Shown piece by piece: positions 25,402-35,743 of a DNA stretch of 64,000 bases. Position 1 is the stretch's first letter. Each line of letters starts with the position of its first letter. This DNA comes from Neocallimastix lanati (nom. inval.) (taxonomy: Eukaryota > Neocallimastigomycota > Neocallimastigomycetes > Neocallimastigales > Neocallimastigaceae). The DNA lies in contig JACVTC010000084.1 of the NCBI GenBank assembly GCA_016946835.1, forward strand, positions 109,501 through 173,500. Reading direction: 5' to 3'. Both the position numbers and the translations under genes were made by a program. The notes under the pieces are model-generated. The model saw only the letters and a program-made list of their open reading frames with translations. It was not told the DNA's origin and searched no databases.

Positions 25402-25772
25402 TGATATGCGGAACTTTTATGTGCAATAATTTATAAGCAGTGGATTTTTAAAGTAATAGTTGTTTAGTAAAATTTATTAATAAAATTATAATATTGTAAA
25501 ATTAAAATAATTTTAATTACTAAAATTTTACAAGAGAGTCCTCTATCTCTAATATAAATAATCTAATCTATTTATAAGAAATAGGTATTATATTAATTAT
25601 ATATTCTAATATATAGAACTATATTAATTTTATATGAATTAAAGTATTATAATAATTATAATTATAATAATAATATATATTGAAATAAAGTAAAATAAAA
25701 TAATTATTATCAAAAAGATATAAATTTAATATTTAATAATTATTATTAAATATACAAATATGTTACTACACA
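25402..25772 (+). repeat. LTR of family Z, with intact empty site for LTR E
   Basis: 371 bp, starting TGATATGCGGAACTTTTATG and ending ATGTTACTACACA. A second, inverted copy lies at 51953-53104, where it has TSD AAATA and contains a solo LTR E. Here the place corresponding to that insertion (ATTAATTATATATTC around 25593-25597) has a single TTAAT, the pre-insertion state. Gypsy-like internal sequence follows directly, so this is probably the 5' LTR of that element. Confidence 0.82.
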
Positions 25773-26890
25773 TATTTATTTTATATCAATGACAATATTA
25801 ATAATAATAATAAAAATGAAAAGATAGAAAAACATATATTAATAGCTAATAAATATTCCATTGAACCTTATAATTTGTCTAAAGACTTAGCAAATACTAA
25901 ATGTAATATTACATATACTCAGCTTTTAGATATTTCTCCCAAAACACGATCTGAATTAATTAAAAATTTAAAATTAGAAAAATTAAAAATTTCTAGTATT
26001 ATGAATATTGATGATAATTTCGTTTATAATTATGAATATAATGAAATTAAAAATAATAATAATTTTAAAGAAGACGACTTAGGTATTGTTCTAGCCTCTG
26101 TCGATAATGTTTAAAATAAGTTGCTGATAGATTCCGGTAGCAATTTAAATCTTATTAATTATTTTAATTCTTTACCTGGCCAATACGAAACTTTAGGTGT
26201 TTGTCATGGTCGTATTTGCGAAGCTTTAGGTGAGGATAAAGTCACTGACGCTATGGTTATTCGTCTAAATGTTCTTATTAATACTTATTCTTTTTATGCT
26301 AACTTTTGTATTATTAATCATAAACTAATTAATTCGATTTGTTAATTGGTCTTAAAACTATTGCTGATAATTATTTATTTATACATCCTATTACAAAAAC
26401 ATTATGTCGTTTTACTTTGTATGATTCTTTTGATATTATTACACCTTTATTAGAAAATCAGGAAGCCGAATTAATTAGTTGTTTTGTTAAATATATTAAT
26501 TCTAGTAAATTAATTAATACTTTAAATTATAATAATAATAATAATATTAATATTAATAACTCTAATTTTACTACTGAAACGGGAAATAAGCAAATTATTG
26601 AACATGAGCCACAAATTATTGAAAATGTGCCACAAGAAAAAAATCTTTCATTGAATACAGTCAGTCTCAAGATTTTCAATCAAAAATCATAGGTTATTTT
26701 AAACCAAATGTCTCTAAACTTTTAATTGTTTTCATTGATATCGTTGCCACTTCGTCTGAGCAACTTTCTCCTTCTAAACTAAAACCTCATCATATCCAGT
26801 TATTTAAAAATGCTGTTCCTTTTAAAAGTAGATTTTATAAACTTAATAGACTTAAATCGGATACGTTAAAAGCTGAACTTGTTAATTTGT
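25773..26890 (+). mobile_element. Ty3/gypsy-like Z internal region (protease and start of reverse transcriptase), broken
   Basis: Follows LTR Z. Around 25880-26110 is a gag/protease linker (LANTKCNITYTQLLDISPKT, DDLGIVLASVDNV). Around 26121 is LIDSGSNLNLINYFNSLPG, a retropepsin active site of the DSGS type, and LLIGLKTIADNYLF near 26340 fits its C-terminal Leu-Ile-Gly strand. An Asn-rich stretch follows. At about 26700-26890 comes TSSEQLSPSKLKPHHIQLFK then RFYKLNRLKSDTLKAELVNL, the entry of a gypsy reverse transcriptase. The rest of pol is missing and a scrap of LTR E follows. Several interruptions. Confidence 0.75.
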
Positions 26891-26917
26891 AATCTGTTTC
26901 TGATAGATCTCTTTACA
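26888..26917 (+). repeat. 3' end scrap of LTR E
   Basis: TTGTAATCTGTTTCTGATAG then CTCTTTACA equals the last 30 bp of LTR E (compare 52130-52160 inverted, and 14208-14237). It joins directly to gypsy Z reverse-transcriptase sequence, so it marks a recombination or deletion junction. Confidence 0.65.
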
Positions 26918-26918
26918 C

Positions 26919-27233
26919 CAACAATTAGAAAAGAATAATTTATTAATAAGTTGTTTATATTTAAATTATAAATATTTAAATATCCCGTTATGCAACAACA
27001 AAGAGTTTCCAAATTATGCTTGTTTGTTTTATTGCAACAACTATTATTTTTTAATAGAGCAACCATTTGTCTACAATAATAATAAACTAAGAAGTAACTT
27101 CTCTTATGATTATAATAGAGAAGCTCTAGATTTCAATCTTAATCATAATTATAAATCCTATGTATATAAAAATTTACTTTCAATGCTAGAGAATACAAAA
27201 TTAAAAGATTATATATATAAATTTAGTAATTAA
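26919..27233 (+). CDS. Short open frame, not recognised
   Basis: About 105 codons open without a clear ATG start. Sequence is Tyr/Asn/Leu rich (YLNIPLCNNKEFPNYACLF, YDYNREALDFNLNHNYK, LLSMLENTKLKDYIYKF). The distribution of charged and hydrophobic residues looks more protein-like than the surrounding A/T noise. It may be the end of a decayed host gene or of the gypsy element upstream. No domain recognised. Confidence 0.25.
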   Translation, partial: QQLEKNNLLISCLYLNYKYLNIPLCNNKEFPNYACLFYCNNYYFLIEQPFVYNNNKLRSNFSYDYNREALDFNLNHNYKSYVYKNLLSMLENTKLKDYIYKFSN

Positions 27234-27764
27234 AATTAAAGATTGAAATAATATATTAAATGGTAAATAATATTTAAATGTTATATTAAAATTACGTAAT
27301 AATGATATATAATATCTTATATTGTTGTATATTATAATAAAAATTATGTAATAATGCTTTATAATGTGTTATAATATTGTTATAATAAAGGTAATGCATT
27401 GTTATACAATATTTATAAATTTATACATTGTTTATAAAAGCTATACATTTTATAAAGTTATACAACGCTATATACAAGGTCTTACAATGATATACATTAT
27501 TATGCGATGTCTTATATGTTTAGAAATATATTATACAAATAATTATATCTTCTTATTTTTTTAGTAATCTTAGTGTGATTTAATGTATCTTGGATATATA
27601 ACCATAAGCTTATTTTTATATCCTTTAATTATTAGACACAATAGAATATTTACTGTATATTTGTAATAATATAATATATATATTTAAACATTTATAATAA
27701 CATTTTATAGCTAATTATATTATTTTATAATAATTGAAAAAATAACAATATTTATTTAATAAAA
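27234..27764. other. AT-rich spacer
   Basis: Degenerate TTATAATGT/TATACAAT-like words recur between 27290 and 27500 but form no regular tandem array. No gene seen. Confidence 0.4.
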
Positions 27765-28785
27765 ATGCTATTACGTCAAGAAGATATTAACATTTATTTA
27801 GAAGACATCGATGCTAAAAAATTTTATAATGAATATAATAAAAATAAGATTGATATTTTGAAATTATTAAAGCTTTCCAAAGATAATCATATACATCTTT
27901 TTGAGCCTTTGAAATTAGATCATTTTTTATTAGTTGACATAAGTTTATATTTTAGACAAATATTTGAGATAACCAATATTAATCAGTTTAATAGGTATAT
28001 GGATTTATTAAATTACTTTTTTACATTATATGATTATTTTAATGATAAATCCGAGTTTAAAATCATGTATAGCTAATATTAACAACTATGATGCATTATA
28101 TGAAGACGAATATAAAATAGACAATGGAGCATAATACGATTTATCTTATTTCGATTATGAATATCTAAATTTTGATAAAAGATTGTGTTACGAGCTTGAT
28201 CATGATAATCGAGCTATCATAAACCATGATCTAGAAATAGTAGACGCAAATATAAATATGCTTTTGTCATTACCTATTATCAATAAATTTAATTTAGATA
28301 ATATTAATAATAATAACGATAAATATATACAAAATATACGAACGGGACTATTATATAAGATATTATACTTCATCATTTAAAAAAGAATATTCATTACTTA
28401 GATCTGAATTAGTTTTACATTTGAATGATTATATGAGTGATTTATTATTTAATTTATTAATTTAAATATTCATTATTTAATATGCAATATTGTGCAAGCA
28501 ATAATTAATAGTAATATAATATATAATTCCAATATAGATTTTGATTTATATAACTCTAATAATAAGAAGATTGATTTTATTATTAATACTTATTTAGTTG
28601 GCAGAAATGCATTAACATTAGATAAACCAGATATTTATGCTACTATTTGCAATTTACATGATTTATATTTTATTATAAAGCATATTGAATTATCTGATTA
28701 TAATAAAAAGATAATAAAACAAAATCATACAATTCCTAAAAAAATTATAGATAAATATATTAATTTAATATATGCACTTTAGCAG
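27765..28785 (+). pseudogene. Decayed gene of unknown function (host-like)
   Basis: Begins with MLLRQEDINIYLEDIDAKK. Open to 28076, then sequence of the same character continues in the next frame to 28782, with an in-frame TAA at about 28132 and frame wear near 28050-28080 and 28380-28490. Protein character is Asp/Asn/Ile/Tyr-rich helical (FYNEYNKNKIDILKLLKL; INMLLSLPIINKFNLDNI; FIINTYLVGRNALTLDKP; KKIIDKYINLIYAL). It resembles the helical N-terminal regions of large gene families in AT-rich fungi, but I recognise no domain, and ankyrin repeats are not evident. There are no retroelement motifs. Alternatively two adjacent small genes. Probably a pseudogene from about two frame changes and at least one stop. 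Confidence 0.5.
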
Positions 28786-28956
28786 TAATAAAATAGTCTC
28801 TATTAATTTATAAAGTATTTTAATATATATTTTTAAAACTCCAATTAAATATAAATATTATTAAAAGATACAAGCATCAATCATAATAGAGTGTAATCTA
28901 GTTTTAAATTAATAATTGAAAAACAGAAATTTTTATATATAAAAAAATTGTATAAG

Positions 28957-29952
28957 ATGTTAAATAAACTAATCATAGTACTAGCATTGTTTGTTAGTAA
29001 AATTATATCAAGCGTTCATAATCATTATACCGAACAATTCTCATTATTAATACTAGCTTTTGGAGATGAAAACGGCAATATTATCACAGATAATAATAAC
29101 GAGCCCTTAAAAATATGTATAGATAAAACTAATGATATTTATGCTGATATCACTGATATTACTCCGGATCTAAGAGGATGTAAAGCTGAAGGGATTAATT
29201 AATGTAACAAAAAATATAAGAAAATGTATAAGGATGCATTATCGGTCGCTGGAGATAAGATATTGGCTTTAGAAAAATATAATTACTATATCCCATTATT
29301 TTCTGAAAAGACTGATGAAGCTATACTTAATAAAATAAAGACCTTAGATTTCACTGTTTTACCAAGCTTTGAACAAAAAAATTCTTTTGATAGAGTAAAT
29401 AATAGTAATACTAATAGTGTTAAACTTAATACACTTATTAATAAATTAATTATGCTAGCTAAATATATTAATGAAAAACAAAATAATAATTAAGATAATA
29501 ATACAGATAATGATTTAACCACTGATGATTTAATAGATGAGATTGATAGTTACAAACATGAATATATAAACATACAAATAGATGGCTCTTCTATATCATT
29601 TACTGATACTGAAAAATCTATTATTAGATTAGCCAATAGTTCAGATAATAATAATAGAGAGATTCATTCCAAACAATTTGAATTAATTAAAGAATTATAT
29701 AAAGAGTGTAAATCAGATGGTTGTAAGCATATTTCAAAGCCTTTATCATTGGAAACTATTAATAGATTCGAATTTATTGAAATTAATAACGGTAAATAGT
29801 AGATCATATCATATGTTTTGTTTAGATGAAAGAGGCACTTTGTTTCGAATTCAATTGCTGAAAGTCAGTATTAAAGCATTAATGAATGCTTTAAGCATTG
29901 TTTATGGTACATAAATTCATTAAATGAATTAGATATTAAAATAGAATAAAAG
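28957..29952 (+). pseudogene. Decayed gene for a secreted or membrane-entering protein, unknown family
   Basis: The ATG at 28957 opens MLNKLIIVLALFVSKIISSV, a good signal peptide: Lys at position 4, a hydrophobic core and small residues before the likely cut. The same frame then runs to about 29952 with coding character (FSLLILAFGDENGNI, PLKICIDKTNDIYADITDI, YIPLFSEKTDEAILNKIK, ELIKELYKECKSDGCKHI, SINECFKHCLWYINSLNEL) but is crossed by TAA at 29200 and 29491, TAG TAG at 29797-29802, and TGA and TAA further on. At least five Cys residues fit an extracellular protein. It lies 170 bp after the preceding decayed gene, same strand. All three stop types occur, so decay is likelier than codon reassignment. 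Not recognised. Confidence 0.55.
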
Positions 29953-30404
29953 ACAATAAATGGCGCATATAATTAAAATTAGTATAATGTATAAATTTAG
30001 AAAAAATAGGATTAGGGTTAGAAATTAATATGATTTTAATTTTAAATTATTTCTCTATTTCTTTTTAATTATATTTTTTAATTCTTATTTTAATTTTAAA
30101 TACTATTTTATGTTTTTTTTTAAATTTTTTTATTTGTTATTGAGAAAATAAAAACAAAATTATACAAGAATAATCTATATATATATTAAAGTTAGGGTTA
30201 GATATTAATATAAAATTAAAATATTATATTTAAAAAGTGAATTAAAAAAAATTATTTTATTTTATTTTATATAATTAATATGTTAATTGATAAAACTTTT
30301 ATCCATTGTTTTGGTTGACTTTTACTGTTTACTTTTGAAGTGATAGATAAAATAAGTGATATGTATAACTAGAAAAAAGAAAATTTGTTAATTTAAAATT
30401 AAAA
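29953..30404. other. AT-rich spacer with two short telomere-like words
   Basis: TAGGATTAGGGTTAG at about 30007 and AAAGTTAGGGTTAG at about 30188 each hold one full TTAGGG unit plus part of another. Too short to be a telomere array. No gene seen. Confidence 0.4.
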
Positions 30405-31110
30405 AAGATGATATGAATTCGCCCAATGGTTAAGAGAACAGATAAAAGAAAGACCTAATGCCACTAAATCTGAAGTTATTAAGACTATTATGGATGATAA
30501 AGAATTGAGTTATATTTATTTTAGCAAATATCTAAATTACGATAAACTCATCGATAATTTATTTATAGAAAAACCAAAGGTAAAGCCAATCCCATATTGG
30601 AGTATTTATAAAAAGCAACCTAAAGGATATAGGTCAAAACCTTTATATTTAAGTGATTGTTGTAGTAGTGGTAAATCTAGTCATATTGCTTGTTTGGAAA
30701 CCTTTAGCTACTGGTGCAACGTCTGGAATATGAATAATTGAGAAGGAGAAGCTAATTTTAACTTTTTCGACCACTTTGATGGTTCCGAAGATTACAAACG
30801 GAACCAAATAACATCAAATTGGACAATCATGAAACCTTGAATTGTTGGTCAACCAAATGTAATCATTAGCGGAAATTCTAAACTACTTTCATACAAAACA
30901 ACAAATCTTGTATTTTTATATCTAATAAACGATTCGAAGATAGGTTCCCAGAAGATGCTAGAGATTATTGCCATGATGTTGGTGCTACTGTTGTTAATTT
31001 AGGAAAAAACAAATTATAAATTACCGAAGGAAATTGGTATTAACAGTAGAACAATTGGTGGATATGTAGGATGGATAGAATATGATGCCAGAAAAGCTTG
31101 ATATTATAAA
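30405..31110 (+). pseudogene. Decayed gene, not recognised
   Basis: From about 30414 the text reads YEFAQWLREQIKERPNATKS, EVIKTIMDDKELSYIYF, YLNYDKLIDNLFIEKPK and PYWSIYKKQPKGYRSKP, open to 30741. Protein-like text goes on (NFNFFDHFDGSEDYKRNQI, then TSNWTIMKP; RFPEDARDYCHDVGATVV near 30930-31000) with stops and frame changes. GC content is a little higher than the surroundings, as often in genes. The early segment could be a helical DNA-binding or adaptor region and the later one an extracellular domain, but I do not recognise either. Possibly two genes. Confidence 0.4.
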
Positions 31111-31161
31111 AAATAATATAAATACTACAATTGAAAATATCCATAAATTCATCGTAATCCT

Positions 31162-31425
31162 TTATTTGTTCTTAATATTCATTATACCATAATTGATAAA
31201 ACAATATGTTATACTATTTATATCAATTATTCTTTCACTAGTATAGGAATAAATGTCTGGATTAATTACTGAAATATAATTTTCAGTACTTGGACTACCT
31301 TCTTGATTATTATTATCTCCATCATCATTAAAACCATTGTCATTATCATCATTATCATTTATATTAAATCTATATATTGAATAAACTTTTTGTATCACAA
31401 CTAAATTGATAAACATTTTTATCAA
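31162..31425 (-). CDS. Short Asn/Asp-rich frame, not recognised
   Basis: 87 codons: MIKMFINLVVIQKVYSIYRF, then an acidic run (DNDDNDNGFNDDGDNNN), then SPSTENYISVINPDIYSYTS. The hydrophobic start followed by an acidic low-complexity segment could be a weak signal anchor. It lies just downstream of the decayed minus-strand gene at 31440-32225 and may be its 3' end or an independent remnant. Confidence 0.25.
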   Translation of the reverse strand: MIKMFINLVVIQKVYSIYRFNINDNDDNDNGFNDDGDNNNQEGSPSTENYISVINPDIYSYTSERIIDINSITYCFINYGIMNIKNK

Positions 31426-31439
31426 TAATTATTTTTATT

Positions 31440-32225
31440 TTCCTCTTAAATATTATCCATATCAGTACTTAAATTATATGATCCATACAATTCAGTTTTA
31501 ATATTAATATTATTTATATCATTTTTAAATTTACCGAAGTCATGTACACTTAATAATATTAAATAATTAATTAGGCTTGATCATATATTGTTTCTTTAAT
31601 ATAAATTATACATTGTCAATTTTTTATAAAATTTATTTATATCATAATTTATTTTTTTGATTTGATCAGAATATCTTTTAATAATTTTGAAGTTTTACTT
31701 AACTCTTTTTAACTCAATGGAAATTGTACCATCATTATTTTCGAATAAATAAAAGGAATTTATTCTTATACTATTATTATAATTAAGATGAAATAATTAA
31801 GGGTTTTAAAATCATTTTTGAATTTAAATTTTTAGGATTTCCTATTTTAAAAAAATTGGAATTTGTATAATTTGCATATTATTAACGGTTTCCGTTAAGC
31901 TTAAGCTTTCTTAAATTATTAATTTCTTCAGTAAAAGTTCTTGTATCATCTTTGTATTCACTTAAACCAATTTTTCGAAATTCAAATTATTTTTAATAGA
32001 GAAATATTCCATAATTTGAAATAAGCCAGTAAAAAATTCTTTAAACTTTTTGTCCGAATTAGTAACATCTATTTTTTTTTATTATATAATCTAATAAACT
32101 TAAGTTGATGCTATTAAATCTTTGAATTTAATTGTAATATTTTCTAAACCCATTAAATAATCAAAAAATTCCTTAGAGTATTAATGGTTCAAATTGAACT
32201 TTTTGTTTTCTGAATTGTAAATATA
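31440..32225 (-). pseudogene. Decayed gene, minus strand, unknown family
   Basis: Read from about 32190 leftward the text is protein-like across frames: SKEFFDYLMGLENITIKFK, then DVTNSDKKFKEFFTGLFQIM, IGLSEYKDDTRTFTEEINNL, NSNFFKIGNPKNLNSKMILK, SFYLFENNDGTISIELKRV, YSDQIKKINYDINKFYKK and VHDFGKFKNDINNINIKTEL. Frame changes and stops are frequent (I count at least six), so it is a pseudogene. It is helical and rich in Lys, Asn and Phe, with no retroelement motif. It converges with the plus-strand decayed genes at 27.7-31.1 kb. No family recognised. Confidence 0.45.
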
Positions 32226-33399
32226 GTATATATAACTATTAATAGCATTAAAGATACTATATAGTTCAAAAATTTTTAATTAAAATATTTAATATTTGAA
32301 TTACTTTTTCAAATATAATATGTTATGATTTTTATTTTAAATTTTTGAATAATTACTTTTTTTTTAATATTTTAGTGAAGTTTGTAGATTAGATTTTTTA
32401 ATAATTATAATATTTTAATTAAATATTATTTAATAATTTTGTTATTTATCTAAATAGTATGATTCATAAAATTTTTGTTATAGAGAATAATAAATGTACA
32501 ATTACAATATAATTAAATTTTTTTCAATTTAAATTTTATTTAATTAAAATTATATTTAATTTAAAAGAATATATTATGATAATAATATAATTATTATTAA
32601 TAAAAAATTAAATTATTTTATTTTATAAGTAATTATTGATAATATTTTAATATTCATATATAATATTAATTTTAAAATACTTACAATTAAGGTGTATTTT
32701 ATTATTAAATTTAGTGTTGAACTAACTTTTCAATTTTAGGTTGGTATCGAAATATTTTTAAGTTAAGTTTTAATATATATTTTTATTATAATTTTTTCTA
32801 AAAAGTAGAGTTTTGTAGAAGAATTTAATATAATTTTATTTTAAGTTTTTGTATGGTTATCAATTTAATAATTTGATTTAGTTTTGGATTAGATTAAAGT
32901 TGTTAATTTATTAAGTGTTGATTTATAATTTCATTATATTTTAAAAGTAGTACGAAATTCTCTAATAACAAGAAAATTTTTTTATTTCCTTTTTATTCTT
33001 TTTTTTTTTTTACATTTTTTTATTTAAGAATGATATGTTACTTTCATTCTTTTACATAAAATTTACAAAATTTTAATTATTTAATTTAATTTCCATGAAG
33101 ATTTTAATTATTTTATTATAAATAATAAATTATATTCAATTAAAAATAATTTAATGTAATAACTTAATCGATTTTAACTATAATATCATTAATTAATTAT
33201 TTATTTATTTAAACTAACCTAAAATATCATAAATATATTTTGTTTTGTTTATCTTTAATTTAGCTCCGAAATTATTGAATTTTGTATTTTTCTGAATATA
33301 ACATACCTAGACTACCTCCTTAAGAAAAGACTTCGTTCTTTGAAGTCTTTTTTTTAAGCAGTTATAATTCAATGAAACAGGGAATTATATTCTTTAAAT
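32226..33399. other. AT-rich spacer
   Basis: Over 1 kb of A/T sequence. A GAAGACTT/AAGTCTTTT-like inverted word pair (AAAAGACTTCGTTCTTTGAAGTCTTTT at 33326-33352) can form a hairpin followed by a T-run, but with no gene reading into it its role is open. Confidence 0.4.
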
Positions 33400-35191
33400 G
33401 AATATTTATTTCTGCGACTTCTTCTGAAATTGGATCACAAATTGTAATGATATTAAATTCCTTTTTACTATTTCTAAATGTCCATTAAAGTATGGATAGA
33501 GCTTCCTTCTATTAGAGATTATAATTAATACCAGATCCACAGGCTTATGTTCAGCACTTTTGTTTGTCAGCGTAGAATTTTGGGTCATTGTCAGTCATCA
33601 ACACTTTTGGAGTACCATGCCGCCAAAAAATTTCTTTAAGAACTTAATCAATTCATTAGAGCTCGTATTTTTAATGGTTCCGCTTCTATCTACTTGGTTA
33701 AGTAGTCCACTAAAACTATTATAAATTTATTTCCTTCTTTTTTCTCGGTAGCGGTCTCAAAAGATCAAGTCCAATCCTCAAGAAAGAGTAACCTGGTTTG
33801 ATTGGAAGATTTTCTACATTTTCGTTTTGTTTCTGGCGTTTATACTATTGATATTTTGGGAAACATTTGATATATATTTGAATTTCCTCATTCATTCCTC
33901 CCAATAGTAATTAGGTTTCAACCTGTAGTAAGTTTTATTGATTCCATCGTGTTCCAACGAATGCTCCCTTCTATTAGTTGAAATACCTCTTTTTGGTCAT
34001 CCACTATCTTCCTAAGTCTACCATATTGTTTATTATACTTTTACTTCTAGTACCACGATTCCTCAATTAATGAAATCTTCTATACTTTGAGAGAGTAGTA
34101 CAACTTTATTGTCTTCATTATCTAATTCTTCGACCTCCTTCCTTTTTCTATTATAAATGGGACATCGACAATAACATTTTTCATTCCCTCCTCGAAAAGA
34201 ACCTTAACCTTGAATGCATTTAACAAAGATACCCACTTTAAATGGCGATTATTGGAAGGCTCCGTATTATTTCAGATTCCCATCAAGGGTTTATGCGGTT
34301 ACTAAACTAGATTCTAAGTGATTTCCAAAAATGTAACGTTCAAACTGATGTAATGAATTACATTTTTATCCTTTTGCATTATAACTTCTCTAATTCAAGA
34401 ATTGGATACGTCGGTCCTTATAATGAATGCCTTATTAAAATAGGGTGGAATCGATATAGGGGCTTGAATTAATCGTTCCTTTAAAATTTTGAAAGCTAAG
34501 TCAGCTTCAGTTGTCCATTCAAATTTGAAATTTTTCTTTAACAAGTTGAAAAGTGGGTTAGCAAGTTGTACGAAATCCTTAATAAACTTATAATAATATC
34601 CAATTTCACCTAGAAAGGAGCAAAGTTTAGATTCATCCTTCAGGTAAGCCAATTTGAATTATCTTGATCTTTTCAGGTATTGGTTTAATGCCTTTAATAG
34701 ACAAATTGAAGCAAATTTGAGCTCAAACTTGGAGAAAACCACTGCTCATTTCATAGCTTAAAAAACTGTACTAATTCTTGGGATAGAATAGGCGTTCCGT
34801 TTCTTCCACTGGTTCAGCTTCCTGTAATCCATGCATAGTCGTAACTCCCCTGACTTCTTGGGTACGAACAACATAAGGTAACCTGCCGGAGATTCTGATC
34901 TTCTAATGAATTCTTTAGACAGATTTTCGTCTATATATTCTTTTAAGGCTTTTTCTTCTCTAGGACTCGTAGGATAAATTGATCCCTTGTAAAGTGGTCC
35001 TTCAAGCTCTAGCTCTATCTTTCAATCGTATGGCCTGTACTCCGGTAATGTCTCAGCAATTTCTTCGTTGAAGGCTTAAGTTAAGTCTCAATAATACTTA
35101 TTTATAATTTCGCCTATAGACAATAGCTTTTCTAGCCCCACTTTCTTGATTGTCTCAGCTACAGAATCCTCTTGGGTTAACATAGCTAGAA

Positions 35192-35743
35192 GAATAAAAT
35201 TAAATTATTCTTCTATTGATTAATTTATAAAAGTGTTCTAACAAAAACTTATTTTATGTTTCCTTTAAATAAATAAATTATTAATTATTCGTTTAATTAT
35301 AATTAAAATTCATTTTAAAAGGATTAGAAGATATTATCTAATATATGGGAGAGTTGCATTTCGCCAGGTTGCATTTCGCCAAGTGGAGCATTGATATAAA
35401 TAAATGAATAAATAAATAAATATTAATTCAAAATATTTTTTTTTAAATTGTTTTTATTCGATATTAATAATATTAATTTTATTTATTTATTTATTTATTT
35501 ATTTAAAAATTTTCAATTTGGCGAAATGCCACATTTTTTAATACGCCACATGCTTTCAAAAACTTGGCGAAATGCAACCTGGCGAAATGAAATTTGGGGA
35601 AATGCCCCACTCCCCTAATATATCTTTAATTTCATTTCCTTTTATTTATCTAACCTTTAATTAAGATTATAATTGATTCTCTGTTGTGTTTACTCAGTGA
35701 TTATAATTGGAATATTTATTTTAGTTACTTTTATATTTAAATT
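35192..35743. mobile_element. Insertion in gypsy G flanked by a 9-bp duplication
   Basis: TAGCTAGAA occurs at 35183-35191 and again at 35744-35752, bracketing 552 bp that interrupts gypsy G. Without the nested MITE and its duplicated target the insert is about 275 bp of AT-rich sequence. A 9-bp duplication suits Mutator-like non-autonomous elements, and a MULE remnant lies elsewhere in this window, but I see no clear terminal inverted repeats, so the class stays open. Confidence 0.45.
35347..35615. mobile_element. 269-bp MITE with 8-bp TSD
   Basis: The TSD TAATATAT lies at 35339-35346 and 35616-35623. Left end GGGAGAGTTGCATTTCGCCA; right end (reverse complement) GGGGAGTGGGGCATTTCCCC. The subterminal block CCAGGTTGCATTTCGCCAAG is present in both arms as an inverted repeat, and the word CATTTCGCCA recurs about five times, pointing inward from both sides. 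The core is AAATAAAT-type simple sequence with no coding capacity. An 8-bp TSD fits hAT and a few other superfamilies. An autonomous partner must supply transposase; none is visible here. Confidence 0.88.

Noticed and set aside
28957-29952. Stop-codon reassignment, suggested by a long frame crossed by stops
   Set aside because: TAA, TAG and TGA all occur in the same frame, and neighbouring decayed genes also show frameshifts, so ordinary decay is simpler.
30007-30202. Interstitial telomere (TTAGGG words at two places)
   Set aside because: Each site has under two repeat units, which is within chance or minor duplication.
33326-33352. Bacterial-style rho-independent terminator (hairpin plus T-run)
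   Set aside because: The window is eukaryotic and no transcript unit leads into it.
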